Part shown: piece by piece, positions 10,101 to 21,499 of the stretch
Position numbering within the stretch: the stretch's first letter is position 1
Layout: each line of letters begins with the position of its first letter
Source of the DNA: Proteles cristata cristata
Lineage: Eukaryota > Chordata > Mammalia > Carnivora > Hyaenidae
Assembly: GCA_017311185.1 (NCBI GenBank)
Contig: JAESUZ010005539.1
Location: 744,001 to 808,000, forward strand
DNA length: 64,000 nucleotides
Direction of reading: 5' to 3'
Translations under genes and position numbers: made by a program
The notes under the pieces: model-generated
The model's database searches: none
The model's input: only the letters and a program-made list of their open reading frames with translations
What the model was told of the DNA's origin: nothing

Positions 10101-11926
10101 GGTGAGCCGCCTTGGAGGGGAGGTAAACTCAATCACTTATGGCTGCCTCGGCGGGCTTGCTCTCTCTAAGACTGAGCCTGGAAGAGTCGGGAGAGTCGGG
10201 CTTCATTTTCCCGCCCTGGGCAGGCAGAAGCAGGGCCGAATCTTTTGTCTTTTCTGGAACTGCCATTTAATACCCAGCGCCTTCAATGAACAGGCCACCT
10301 CTGTGCACTAAGAGGCTGTGGGGCGGACAACTGGGAGGTGACACCTGGCTCTCTCCCCATCTCCGAACTCTGTCTTCACTCTGCACCCCGTGCTGGACAG
10401 CCAAGCAGTGTGTGTGTATGTGGTGGTGGTGGGGGGGAGGGTCCGTCTGCCCAGCACCATGGAGGTTGGGGGTGGCCGGAGGCTGCTGGGCTGTGATGCA
10501 CTCCTCCAGGAAGCACAGGATATCTCTGAGCACTGCCCGGCGGCCTCTCAGCTTGTGTTGTCTTAATTCAAGTTGTCATTCATAGACCAGGAGAAAACTA
10601 AAATCAATAAGTGGCGAAAATGGGCTGTAAAGGCAAACTGAAGTCACAGAGGAGGGAAGGAAACTGTTTCTATTGCCTCGGTGGTTTCCATTTTCCCTTC
10701 CTACTTAGATGGCTGGATCTGTGGCCCGTGCTTTAAAAAGGCAGATAGGAGGGGGACAGAAAACGAGAGTGTGTCCCCTTTAAAATATGCAGGGTGTCCA
10801 TTGGATGAGACTTCGGGGGCGGAGGAGGGACCGTTATTTGATGGGGCCCCAGAGTATGATGAGGATGACGATATTGGGGAAGGTCTGTATTTTACCCAAG
10901 GGCCACTGCAGGTGTGTTTTGAGATGTCTGTCTGTTATGGCTGTGCTACTTTCTCCCGTTCGATTTACGTCTCTGGGCCACGTCGTATCAACCAGAAAAT
11001 GAGTCCGATAAGGTGCAATGATTCTCAGCCTGTTCTCTGATGAAAGACCTCAGTAGGTGTGCACGAAAGGGTGGGGGGTGGCATCCGGGGACTTAGGGCT
11101 CTGCTCCCCCTGTTTTGATAGCAACTCTGCAAAAACCTCCTTGGAAGTTAGAATTTCAGAACAGAGGCAAACATTTGGCCAAAATCAGTGAGGGAGAGAG
11201 TTTTCTAGGTTCCCTTCCGCTTCGGCGGGAGCACAGACATCTGTTGCATGCCTGCAAGTTATTGCTGAAAACTCAGTCCCCGTTCTTCTGGAGACCAGGG
11301 TAGCCTCAGCAGGACAAAGTAGGTGCCTGGGCCGCGGGCGGACCATGGGCTCTGGCTCTGGCTGTTCCTGGGGCATGAAGGACTTCTCGGTCACCATGGG
11401 ATGTCTCGGCTTGGTCGTTCTCCATCTCTGTGTGTCATGGGCTCGCTGGTCAGATGGGAACAGAAGGAGACACAGGTGGGGCCAAGAAGAATTTCAAACC
11501 CAGAGCCATGCCGTTGTGGGGACGCGACCCCATTACCCCGTGTGGCAACGTGAGGGAAGAATTTCCTATGCTGCTTTTGCAGAGACCTGGCTTTTGCAGA
11601 TTGGCATCAACAAGGGTAGCTTGGTGGAGCAGCGGAGGGAGAAGGAAGAAGCCCGTCTGCTACACACCACCCCGGCCGTTGGTTGGTCCCAAAGCCGATG
11701 GGGCGGGTCCCCTAGAGCCCCCTTCCAGCGAGCGTGTCAGCACTCACACTTAGAAATTCTGGGGTCTCAGGGAAGCACACAGATGTGCCCAACACAGATA
11801 CGGAAAATCGTTTTTGCGTTAAGAAAAGAAAAAAAAAAAAACAAAAGCAAAACACCGGCAAGAGGGTTTCGGAAACAGAAATGTGACGTTATCTGTATTT
11901 AGAAGGTGAAATGAGCCAACGTGTTG
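10101..11926. other. Unique noncoding stretch, 1.8 kb
   Basis: I see no gene or clear named repeat. A 119-codon frame (10681-11040) has an acidic patch (EYDEDDDIGEG) but starts with GTG, has no matching splice-like exon structure that I can defend, and part of its 3' half resembles decayed MIR. A TGGTGGTGGTGGGGGGGAGGG run lies at about 10420-10440. A-rich 11826-11842. Confidence 0.45.
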
Positions 11927-12189
11927 GGAAGACTTTTTTTTAAATGTTTTTATTTATTTTTGAGAGTGAGAGAGACAGAACATGAGCAGGGAAGGGGCAG
12001 AGAGAAAGAGAGAGACCGAAAGAGAGGGAGAGACGGAGACACAACACAGAACCCAAAGCAGGTTCCAGGCTCTGAGCCGTCAGCACAGAGCCTGACGTGG
12101 GGCTCGAACCCACAAACCTTGAGATCATGACCTGAGCCGAAGTCGGGCGTTCAACCGAATGAGCCACCCAGGCGCCCCAGGAAGACTTT
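11927..12189 (-). mobile_element. Felid tRNA-derived SINE
   Basis: Reversed full-length SINE with a 10-base duplication (GGAAGACTTT) at 11927-11936 and 12180-12189. The tail is T-rich and 'tgttttatttatttttg'-like, with a GA-rich middle, B-box complement 'ggggctcgaacccacaaacc' and a head ending 'gccacccaggcgcccc'. It is moderately diverged. A GTG-started frame of 207 codons on the minus strand runs through it and is not a gene. Confidence 0.95.
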
Positions 12190-12575
12190 CTAAGAAACAC
12201 GGTGCTGCAGACTTGACGTGGAGCTAGAGGGCTGGTTTTGACCCAGAGCTGGCTTTCTGAGTCGAGAATTTCCTTACAAGGCTTGGGTGGGGGCTGAGTC
12301 CCCTGTGTTCTGAACGGCGAGGAAGGAGTGCCTGGCCGGGCGGGGATGGAGCCGCGTGCACCTTCCTGTCCCAGCACTGGGGTCCAGAGGGTCTGGCACG
12401 GCCCTGGGGACTCGGCTGTGGCAAGGGAAGGAAAAGCCTTAGGGTGCACACACAGCCCCAGCAGCTCAGAAGCCTGGCGCTCCGGGCGAAACAGACACAA
12501 CGGGACTCTGCTCCTTGCGCTGTTCCTATGTGTCGGCTTCATTAGGTCTTCTTGGAAGGGCACCTGTCACACACT
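12190..12575. other. Unique noncoding stretch
   Basis: Mildly GC-rich. I see no repeat or gene. Confidence 0.5.
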
Positions 12576-12579
12576 TATC

Positions 12580-12800
12580 ATAACAGCTTCCACCATTTAT
12601 TGAGCACTTAGTCTGCGCCACACACCGTTCAAAGCCCCTCACGGATGGATTCGGGTCCTAATGGATTCAGTCCTCTCCGCAAGCTGGTCATTCTCCCCAT
12701 TTCTCAGATGAGGAAATTGAGGCTCCAAGAGGTGTCAGTGGCACAGCCTGGACCTGACCCTGACTTTGGAGCCTGGGTGTCACACCATGAGACTGTATCG
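12580..12800 (-). repeat. MIR SINE, near full length
   Basis: Reversed MIR with all parts: 'ccaccatttattgagcactt', 'ctgcgccacacaccgttcaa', 'ccccatttctcagatgagga', 'aattgaggctccaagaggtg' and a tail with 'ctttggagcctgggtgtcac'. One of the better-preserved MIRs here. Confidence 0.9.
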
Positions 12801-13429
12801 TCTTTGAAACCGTGCACTTGTAGTACGTTCAAAGGAAGAGAGATGGAAACCTGGTGCCTTTGATACTCGATCTTGGCCGTGAGCAGCCCCCTTTCCCGTG
12901 AGGCCCTTGAGGAACACGCCCCCAGAATAGGCCGAGGGCTCCGATATTCGATGTATTCGATGTTCGTAGCGGAGGCTGCCCCCTGGCTGACCCCAATTTA
13001 GGGTTCTGCTAACAGGGGCTGGGCTGTCCGGCACTCTCCTTTCTTCAGGTTGCAGGGAGAGCAAAGGAGAATAAAGTTCTCAGCTGCCGAGTTACCGGCT
13101 GCCGGCCTTCCCTGGTGGGGACAGTTAAAGAGGCAGAGAGAGACACCACGCCCCTCTCAGGGGAGCATCGTCCAGTGCTCCTTCGAGCCTCCAAACCTTC
13201 CAGGACGTCGCCAACCTGACCGAGGTGATGGAGAGAAAGACAGAGACGACCTGACCTGCATCCTTCTCCTTGCCAAGGCCAAGGGCTTCAGTCCATGCAC
13301 GCTCCCCGGTGGGGAGCGCCCCGCCCACTCTGCCTCACACGCTGATGGCCACGCTCAGCTTCGAAGGTGCCAGTGACGCTCGCTGTTAACACATCAGGAA
13401 GGGGCAGCGTCCTCGCTCTGTAATTCTTA
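12801..13429. other. Unique noncoding stretch
   Basis: No gene is seen. It contains a small direct repeat of a TATTCGATG unit (about 12948-12970), two copies plus a partial, notable for its CpGs. Confidence 0.45.
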
Positions 13430-14160
13430 ATTTTTTTTTTAGTTGCGGAGCCCTATTTATTTTATGTGACAGTCTCTTCCTTCCCCCTACCGTGACGGAA
13501 TGTTCTGTCGCGTATGTTATGATCTTTAATTAAAGGGAACTTAATTTGCTTTTGAGGCATCCTTTGTTCATTGGAGACACCCTAGGGTGTTTTAAAACCA
13601 GGTTTGGAATCATTGTCATTGAAGCCTGGAGTCGAAGGCGGACTCACCACTACGGACAGACGCCAGTTGCCTGGATATGGGGGGTGGGGAGCGGCTGCCC
13701 CCTCTCGCCCCCGCTCTGAGCTTCAGTGTAGAAGCTGGAACTTCTCCAGGCCCTCCCCACTGGCCTCGGGATTTTTCCGCCCACCTTGCAGAGAACCCAG
13801 ACCCCACGGGCCCTGCGGGTGGACCATGGGCCAAAATTATGTTTGAGAAGGGGACGGACCATTTAGATGACAAATGGGCTTCAAGACACTGTCAGAACGT
13901 CCGGGCGGGGGAGACCATTAACGGTCACATGGAGGCAGCCGCATCTGCGATGCCAGAGTTGGCTGTGTTTACTGCTCCTTAATGCGGTATTGTTTACTCA
14001 CAATTAAACCCTTTACCATTAATTTAACTTTCAGATGCTGAAATTGGTCACACAGCCTCGAGTCTCAAGGCCCGGACAGATGTGTTCTATACACTTGTTT
14101 AAACACGGCGCTCATTAGGAGGTAATGCATGTATAGCAAGTTGATTACACCACAAAGCAG
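13430..14160. promoter_or_regulatory. Candidate conserved noncoding element with CTTTAATTAAAG
   Basis: Contains the perfect 12-base palindrome CTTTAATTAAAG at 13524-13535, then CTTAATTTGCTTTTG. After a GC-rich middle (13680-13800) the AT-core words resume: ACCATTTAGATGACAAATGG, ACCATTAACGGTCAC, TTAATGCGGTATTGTTTACTC, ACAATTAAACCC, ACCATTAATTTAACTTTC and GTAATGCATG. TTGTTTAC is forkhead-like. No repeat and no plausible exon. Confidence 0.4.
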
Positions 14161-14224
14161 ACCGCTTTATCATGGGGGCCTCTCAGGAGGCGGCGGGAGG
14201 GGCCGTCAGCTGCCGCTGTCACTC

Positions 14225-14475
14225 TCCCCCCCACCCCCCCCAGATCCTGAGTGACGGCTGGGCCCACCACCTCCTCGCAGGCCTGCTCGGAAGTACACAG
14301 CTTCCCGTCAGAGAGCCGCCGAGCTGCCTGGGAGGAGGTATTAATTCTTGTCAGCCTCCATTTCACACCCCAGATAACAAACGAGAGCCACCCTGGCAGC
14401 GTGTAAGGAAGATAAACACGTTGCCTGAGCCCTGGCAATTAAACACGCTTGCATATTTAACCGAGGTGCTTCCTG
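14225..14475. promoter_or_regulatory. Candidate conserved noncoding element
   Basis: Repeat-free. Begins after a C-rich run (14225-14241) and holds GGTATTAATTCTTGTC, CAGATAACAAACG, GGAAGATAAACACG and GGCAATTAAACACGC. GATAA and forkhead-like AAACA words cluster within 120 bases. It closes on an A run of about 16 (14478-14493). It may belong with the preceding block. Confidence 0.3.
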
Positions 14476-14725
14476 GAAAAAAAAAAAAAAAAGGCAGCGT
14501 TGCCCAGAGCAGGGGGCGGGGGTGCCAATGGTCCTTCGTCCTATGATCTGGGAGCTGCCCACACCCCATGAGGCTCAGAAGTGGCCCCCTCCTGGTTTGC
14601 TACCCCTCTGGGTAAACCCCGTTTCTGCATCACCAGCCTAACCACCATCCAAATTTCGGTGTGCTGGGGAGGGATCAGATCTCTTTTATTTCCCGTATCC
14701 CGGGAGAAAGGGTAAAGAAAGGGAC
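14476..14725. other. Noncoding stretch after an A run
   Basis: An A run at about 14478-14493 is followed by unique sequence. Nothing recognisable is seen. Confidence 0.4.
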
Positions 14726-14727
14726 AG

Positions 14728-14850
14728 ATTCCGAGGCCATAAATTCCGGATATGCTTTTGTAAGTGGCGTGGCTTCTTTGGGCCTCAGTTTTCCCATCTA
14801 TAAAATGGGCATGCTGATGATACACATGTCAGGGTGCGTGAGGATGAACT
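14728..14850 (+). repeat. MIR SINE fragment
   Basis: Forward MIR 3' half: 'cttctttgggcctcagtttt', 'cccatctataaaatgggcat' and 'gtgcgtgaggatgaactggg' match the canonical 'cctcagtttcctcatctgta', 'aaatgggg' and 'gtgaggattaaatg' blocks. Confidence 0.85.
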
Positions 14851-16500
14851 GGGGCCGAGGTGCGTGGCCCCAGGCCCGATCCGTGGTCAGCGGTGAGAAC
14901 GTGTGGGCGCGCAGTGGTCAAGGTAGGGCACTTTACTTTCGCCTTAGCAGGAGATGGTTCAAAGCAAGAATTCTGGGTTATCTGTGAAGCAAGAATTCAG
15001 GTGATGCCATGTCTGTTTGTAACACTCCTTTCCTCCACAGCCCAGAGAGGGTGAGACTCGACGAACTCACTCATGCCTGAAGCTCCCGGTGGGTGTGTGT
15101 TTTGCCTCAGGGCAGATTCAGCAGGGCCCGGGAATCCGATAGATCTTCACCTTCCAGATATTTCTGCCCCAACCTCTATGAGGATTGAATCTGCCAATCA
15201 ACCCAGTTTGCTTCTCTAGTCCTTTTCCTCCGCTTCCTCTTACTTCTCATCCTCCTTTGCTCCCTCCTCCCCCTCTCCATCCCCCTCCCCCCTCAACCTT
15301 CTTCTTTAACTTAGGCTCTTCAGCCCCTATTCCCTTGCCCCTCCATTCCCTGCCCAGGGGCGCCCACCTTCTGCACCCCGATGTTTAAACGCCCCAGGGT
15401 TTCAGAGCGCTGGCGCTTTTCCTTCGTAGCCCCTCAGAATATTCATTATTTGTGAAATTATCTCTGTTTTGTTTCCATCCTCCAGTGAAGAAGATGTGTC
15501 TGTGTTATTCACCCTTAACCCCGACACCTAGGATGCTGCTTCCAGATGCTCCAAAGGGCTGTCTTCCAGCACAGACACCCACAGGGACGAACCAGACCAT
15601 TTTTCTTGGGGAGCTGGAAGGAGAGAAAGGCCTTAGGATTTCCCACGGCCTCTTCTGTCTTTTCTTCCTGTGACTCAGTGAGGCTGCCCTTCTCGTGTCC
15701 ATTTCGTTGTTGGAGAAGGAGGGACAGAGGGGTAAAGTGGACCTCTGTCATCTAGATGCTTCCAGAGCCCCTCCCGCGGACCAGCGAGTCCTTGCCTGCT
15801 CCCCTCTGTCCTGCTGACGCCAGCTGCTAGCGAACCCACAATGATTTGTCCTCGGACAATGCAAGAAGGATGTGGCTCTGCCTCGTGGGTGACTTTGAGG
15901 GAGGTGGGACTTTCATTTATTTGTCTCCACAGCTGGTTTCTCTGGGGTTTGTGGCTGCCTGTGTGTCGGCTTCTCATCCGATCGCATTACCTTTCATAAG
16001 CATCGCCCTGGCAGGAGAGGGGTGCCGCGTTCGGTGTCCCGAGAGCTTGTGTGTGTAACATGCAGGGCAAGGGACCCTAACGATGTGCTCAGCACAGAGC
16101 TCCCCTAAGATCCAGCTTCCCGCACGTCCCAACCCACTTATATTCCCGCTCGGACCTTTGGGATCAAAATTCCTGACCCTTAGGCGAAAAGCAAAAACAC
16201 TTTCAAAATAAAAAAGAGAGAGAGAGAGAGATTGAAAGAGAGAGAGAAGAGGGGGGTGAAATTTCCTGAGTTTCATTTCCCTTCATGGTTGAACTTGGAT
16301 GACTCAAGTCATATGCAGTCAATCTATTTAGCTGACTCGTCCTGCCGACTGCCAGGAGGTCAGCGCTTCTGGATCTGCCAGAATGTGGTCCCAGCTGGTT
16401 GTACCGTGGTGGGAACGAGGCTTGGAGGGGCCGCGTCGTCTGGAAGCCGTGTCGGGGGCCCTTCTGCGCTCCGCGAAGATGATACTTCTTGGGCAAGCGC
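14851..16500. other. Unique noncoding stretch, 1.6 kb
   Basis: No gene is supported. Long pyrimidine-rich tract at 15205-15310 and a GA-rich run at 16213-16255. Frames here have no family features. Nothing resembling a transposon is seen. Confidence 0.5.
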
Positions 16501-17300
16501 TTTTGTTTGCTGTTTGTTTGGGTTGGGTGGGATTAGCTCCGATTACATATTAATAACCCGGAGCACTATCTAGTAATTAGATGTTATCTTCCAGATGTTT
16601 AAAAGAAACCTTTAATATTTTAAGCTGCTTGGAGATCTCTAGGCGCATTATTAAAATGGATGGAATGTAAAATGGGCGTCGGTGGTGTTCCCTTTCTGTG
16701 GATTCTCTTGCTGGCGTAAGACCCGGGAGCCCAGGGTGCCCATGAAAGGACCCCAAGCATTTATTGTGGTGGCCCCTGTTTAGGAACAATTGGGGCAGCC
16801 ACCCATTCAAAGGGTGGTAGAGGGAATGTCGCGGCACTTCTGGCCCCTGTCAATCGGCCAGAGCGGCTCATTGATTTCTTTGAACCACTTGAGTGAATCT
16901 CTCAGAAGTTCCCCTTCTCCGAGTCCCACACAATTGCCTGTTCTCTCTTTATTAGGCGCTTTGAGGGACAGCCTGGCCTACACCTGCCTTTGAAGGGGCC
17001 CCCACCACGGTTTTAATGACCTCCATCCGTCAAAGGAAAAGTTCAGAGTTCACTCTTTTGTCCAAGTCCCAGCAACTGAGGAGTCGAGGGTGCTGGCTGG
17101 TCCGGCCTCCCTAAATCACCCGCCCGAAAACTTTCCCTGTGACCCCGCTCATGTCAAAACAGCGAGCTGGCCACTCTGGCCATTGTCATCGGAATAAGGG
17201 CTGAGTGATGCTGCTTGGTCATTACGTGTGCCCTGATTGGCAATCAGGGTACAATAAGGGGTCATTAAAGGCCATAAAACTGCCACAACTCTGAAAGGGG
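16500..17300. promoter_or_regulatory. Candidate conserved noncoding element with 19-base inverted repeat
   Basis: Repeat-free. The 5' part has GATTACATATTAATAACC, CTAGTAATTAGATG (an inverted TAATTA core), CTTTAATATTTTAAGC and GCATTATTAAAATGG. The 3' part has a perfect inverted repeat CCCTGATTGGCAATCAGGG (17231-17249), arms of nine around one G, containing two ATTGG/CCAAT-like or PBX-like TGATTG half-sites, then GTACAATAAGG, GGTCATTAAAGG and GCCATAAAAC. No coding potential. This is one of the strongest enhancer-like blocks. Confidence 0.4.
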
Positions 17301-17805
17301 GATTTTGAATGGAGCCAGAGGGCTCTGGGAGCCTGCCTGGGCAGCGCCTCCGAGGAGAAGGGGTCTGAGCCGATCAGGGAGGGGAAAAGTCAGCGCACGG
17401 TGTGGATTAAGAAGTTTCTCCCCTGTGACACCAGAAAACACTGATCTCCTGACGTCACTTTCCCAGAATGCGTGCCCCTTCGCTCCCAAAGGGGATTCAC
17501 TCGGAGCAACAACCCGAATCAGGCCTCATGAAAAGAATCCCGGGGCCACAAGTCTTTATATAAGGAGGTGAAAGCGACTCATAAATAGATAGGTGCTTAT
17601 TGAAGTAAAGCACCAGAGGGTAAAGGGGGTCACCTGTATGGTGACGGAGGGTAGCTGGGCACCCGGCGGTGGTCGCTCTATAAGGTAGGCAGCACGTCGA
17701 ATTCTACAGCTGGACATCTGAAACTTACATATGTAAACTTACATAATAAAAAATAGTCAACGTGCGGGTCCATATGTGCGAAGGCGCTGGCTAGTGGAAG
17801 AGGCA
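17301..17805. other. Unique noncoding stretch
   Basis: Nothing assignable. It ends AT-rich at about 17700-17760 with a TTACATATGTAAACTTACAT run, which includes the palindrome TTACATATGTAA. Confidence 0.45.
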
Positions 17806-17807
17806 GC

Positions 17808-18140
17808 TGTTACTTATGCCAGGGCCTGTCCTAGGCACTCTACAGGGTTAGCTTGGTTCAGCCCCACACCGGCCCGCTGAGGCAGGTTCACGCAGTCTTC
17901 CTCGTGATGTTTCCCCAGCATCGTGGGTCTTGGAAAGGAACCATAAAATAAGAAGGGAAGTCCTTTTTCTTAGGGTAATGGCAGGCTTAACAGTTACAGC
18001 TTCTGAGTCCCTTGCTGTGTGCCAGGCATTGGTGGCTTCTCCCTGAAGTCTTACATCAAAACCATGGAGTTCACACTCTTGCCTTACCTGTTTTGTAAGA
18101 ATTAACCATTCAGAAACGGAAGCGCCAAGAAGGGTGCCGT
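17808..18140 (-). repeat. MIR SINE fragments, two adjacent
   Basis: The reversed block 'gttacttatgccagggcctg', 'tcctaggcactctacagggt' is at 17808-17900. A second reversed set, 'cccttgctgtgtgccaggca' with 'aaccattcagaaacggaagc', is at 17995-18135. Both are diverged. They could be two MIRs or one MIR and an L2 end. Confidence 0.6.
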
Positions 18141-18229
18141 GGATGGAATCGTCAGTTAGTCAGGATGTCCCCCCCACCCCCAACACACACCGATGTGCCG
18201 TTCCACAGCCACGGGGTGCCAGCTCCTCT

Positions 18230-18380
18230 GGACCCAACCGCGGGGTCAGATGTGGCGCAGGGATCCTGGGGGTAGGCCTCCGCAGGCTGGGCCCTACACT
18301 CTGCTCTGCTGTGCAGCCTTGGGCAAATCATTTCACCTCTCTGAGCCTCAGTCATCTCAGCTGAAACATGGCTGGGGTGA
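18230..18380 (+). repeat. MIR SINE fragment
   Basis: Forward MIR: 'tgctgtgcagccttgggcaa', 'atcatttcacctctctgagc', 'ctcagtcatctcagctgaaa'. This is the 'gctgtgtgaccttgggcaag' to 'cctcatctgtaaaa' interval. Confidence 0.85.
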
Positions 18381-18562
18381 GGTGAGAGATGGACTGGCTT
18401 TGAGCTTCTCAAACTAGGCCCTTCCCTGCCCCAGGAGAAAGCCGGGAGATACACAGGGACCCTCATTTGAGATCATCTGTTTTGAGGCAAGTAAGTAAAA
18501 ACATTATTTTTCTGTTCTCTCAGAAACAGATACATTGTGCAGTAAATGCAACCCCCAACCCC

Positions 18563-18815
18563 ATGAACTTAAAAATTTTTTTTTAATGTTTAATTCTGAG
18601 ACAGAGAGACAGAGCATGAGCAGGGGAGGGGCAGAGAGGGAGACACAGAATTGGAAGCAGGCTCCAGGCTCTGAGCTGTCAGGACAGAGCCCGTTGTGGG
18701 GCTGGAACCATTGAACTGCGAGATTAGAGCCTGAGCCTGAGCCTGAGCCTGAGCTTGGCGCTGAACTGTCCGAGCCACCCAGGCAACCACACCCCAGCCC
18801 CTTCCCAATGAACTT
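18563..18815 (-). mobile_element. Felid SINE carrying a hexamer repeat
   Basis: Reversed SINE with T-rich tail (18571-18588), GA-rich middle and a diverged head. A near-duplication (ATGAACTT) flanks it at 18563-18570 and 18808-18815. At 18727-18756 the unit GAGCCT occurs five times in a row, then GAGCTT. This sits where one copy (ATGACCTGAGCC) is normal, so it is a local expansion inside the element. Confidence 0.9.
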
Positions 18816-20375
18816 TTTAGATTAAAAAGGAGCTTTTATACAAGTTTGGGGCTTGCCTTCCGTGCCTTTGGGCTCTGTCCACTGTCCCACTTCTACCCCT
18901 AAGATCTCTCAGGGCTCCCTGCTTCCTCTCCTCTGCCTGTAGGGAGCTTGGAAGAAAAGGGTAGGGTCTACTCGATCCCCTGGCCTGGGGACAGCCTGAA
19001 GCTCTTCTGAGGTAACCTGGGTGGTGACAGGCTCCTCCTGGTCTGCGTAATGGAGTCCTCATGTCCTCATGGGGAACTTCATGGAGATTGACGGTGAGGA
19101 CCGGCACTGAAGGTCAAGGCCGTAAGGGCCAGTTGTCCACGGGTTGGTCAGCCCTCGTTCAGATGACTGGGGATTCCCAAGGCTGTGGTTCTGAGTGCCA
19201 GTGAGGGCTCGGAGGAGGAGTGTAGGGGACAGCAGGAGGGACATCCTGGCAGACCCCAGCCCTGCGCAGGACTAGCTCTGAGGCTCTGGACAGATGACAG
19301 CTTCTCTGTACCTTGCCAGCACCCAGGGCCGAGGGTGGGGAGGATTCAGTGAAGAAATGCATGCATGCACTCAGGAGGGGAGCGTCTGCCATGAAGTCTC
19401 CGTAAGTATCAGGTGACGTCACTACTGTCATGGCTGTGGGATTAAAACCCTTCCTGCAAAGGAGAATGACTCACGTGGGGGCGGGTGAGCTCTGCTGTGT
19501 GACTCAGAAAAAAAGAAGAGAAACGAGAAGAAAGGGGGGAGTGGGAGAGGGAGAGACAGAGACACAGACACAGAGACACAGAGAGAGACACACGGAGGCA
19601 GAGAGAGACCCACACGCAGAGAAATAATGTGTATTTTTATGTCGTCTTTCCCTTTCCAAGGTTCTCTTGGAGTGAATTTTCTTCTTTATTTGCATATTTG
19701 AAGCCATTGAGATGTTGTCTCACTTTCTATCCCTTTCCTTTGGGTTCTTGTCTCTCTTGGAATGTCGCTTCCTCTCTGAATCTCCCTCCCTGGTGGCTGG
19801 GCAGTGGGCAATTTACTTGAGCCTCTGAAAGCAGACTTTCCTCCCCGTGGCTGCAGGGAGTGAGGCCCGTGGGTAAAGGGTGGGAGAGACGTTGTGGGAT
19901 GAAACCTTTCTCTGGAGACCTAGAATCTCTGCTACCTTTCCAGCTGCTGCTTCCTTTCCTGCCCTCTGTCCGAAGCCCCCGTTCCCCCACACTGACTTGT
20001 CCAGGAAACTTCTGGAATGTGAAGTAATCACCCGGGACCCCCCTTTCTCTTGTCTGATTTAGGCCCTACTTGCCCATGAGATGGAGATTCCCCGTGATGC
20101 CCTCCTTCCCTGCAGGAATTTTCCAGAGCACATTTGTCTCCCTATGTGAGACAAGCAGGGTTTCCTGCACTCCAGTCCAAATCGTAATGCCCCGAATATG
20201 ACACCGTTTAGAAATCTCATCAATCTCAAATCCTGTTCTTGCGAATAAACGGTAGTGGGACCAGGCACAGGAGTTTGCTTAAGTTTACGCGATCCCATTG
20301 ATGCCTTTGGGAAAAGCACCCATCGACTCTCGCCTCAGATCATCTGCAAATGGACTGAGGTTGGCTGTGTGTTCC
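18816..20375. other. Unique noncoding stretch with (AGACAC)-rich run
   Basis: A purine-rich tract (19506-19620) includes an imperfect GAGACACAGACACAGAG repeat. No gene or transposon is assignable in the rest. Confidence 0.45.
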
Positions 20376-20389
20376 CAGTCCTTCCCAAG

Positions 20390-20505
20390 CTCTAGATTCG
20401 AGCCTGGCCTGGCCACTCGCTCACCCCGTGACCTGGGGCCATTCCCTTCCCTTGGCTGAGCCCTAGTCTGTTCACCTACAAACGAAGAAGTTTACCTCGA
20501 TGCTC
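20390..20505 (+). repeat. MIR SINE fragment
   Basis: Forward MIR, diverged: 'cctggcctggccactcgctc', 'accccgtgacctggggccat', 'agtctgttcacctacaaacg'. Confidence 0.65.
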
Positions 20506-20544
20506 CCTCAGGCCCCCCTCCCTAGTCCTGGCGCTCATTTCAAA

Positions 20545-20690
20545 CGTTCCTTCGTTTATTAAACACGTGTTAATTGGCACCTACTACGTGGCAGGCCTTG
20601 TGGGCACTGGACATTCAGCGGTGGGCAAGCAGTAACACCCTTTCCACTCCCATGGAGCTAAGAAAGTCAGACAGGCTGGAGAGGTTGTGG
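20545..20690 (-). repeat. L2 LINE 3' end
   Basis: 'ttcctt cgtttattaaac' followed by 'ggcacctactacgtggcagg', 'gtgggcactggacattcagc' and 'ccatggagctaag'. This is the reversed L2 end (normally 'gagcacctactatgtgccag', 'ctcatggagctta'). Flanking sequence to about 21250 may be more L2 but is too diverged for me to call. Confidence 0.75.
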
Positions 20691-21499
20691 GGTGCAAGGA
20701 AGAGGGAGGAGGGACAGTGGGGAGAATTTATGACAGGGGATAATTTCTGTCACAAGACAGATTTCCCAACAAGGGGGGCTAGAGGAGCCGAGGCACCCCC
20801 CTCCTGGGACGTGTTCAAGGCCATCACAGTGACAGGCACCAGACTTGCGCACGCAGTGCCCTGGCTGGGAGTCCATGCAAGAGCCGCCAGGGGAAGGGCT
20901 TGGAAGAGCTATTTCCGGCACCAGGAAAAGCACGTGCACCGCCTGGAAGGCTGAAGCTCGGCCCCTTGGGGTCTGCGTGCACCGTCAGATTCCTCCCGAG
21001 GGGGGTGAGGGCCCGCCGATGCGTCTCAAATCGGCCAGCGTGGTGCTCAGAGTCTTAGAAGAGTTGTGTTCACTGACAGGAAGAGGGAGGGAGAAAGCCT
21101 GCTGGAGGAAGGCCAGTCTCAGGGGGCTGCCGGCTTCTAGGGGGAGGCATGTCGCTCTCTGAGCCACGGGGGCATCGGTGCGGGTGGGGAGGAGGGACAG
21201 GAAGTAGACGTCAGGAGCCGGTGGGCTGGTGACCCACCTACAGGCCGACCTGATCAAGGAAGAGAGAAGGGTCAAGATGACACAGGGCACCAGTCCACCG
21301 GCAGATGGGTGGGAACCCATGCTGACTCTGAACTAGGCACCTTTGGAAGGTAGCTAAGGGGCAGTGGCTGACTTCTTTCTGTAGGAAAGGGTGCTAGCAG
21401 GCAGTTATAACAGTATCTATCCCAGGGCATGAGGCGTGAGGACCATGTCGTGGGAAAACTCTGGGTATCAGTGAGCATGGGCTGGCACAGCATGCCCCA
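20691..21499. other. Noncoding stretch, possible decayed L2
   Basis: Purine-rich with long low-complexity GGAGG-like passages. It resembles the body of reversed L2 in places (for example 'gcctggaaggctgaagc'), but not enough to assign. No gene is seen. Confidence 0.3.

Noticed and set aside
10681..11040. 119-codon frame with acidic patch EYDEDDDIGEG
   Set aside because: Starts at GTG, no family match, and its end resembles decayed MIR.
11940..12563. Longest open frame, 207 codons on the minus strand
   Set aside because: It begins with GTG, runs through a SINE for about 80 codons and shows no family features.
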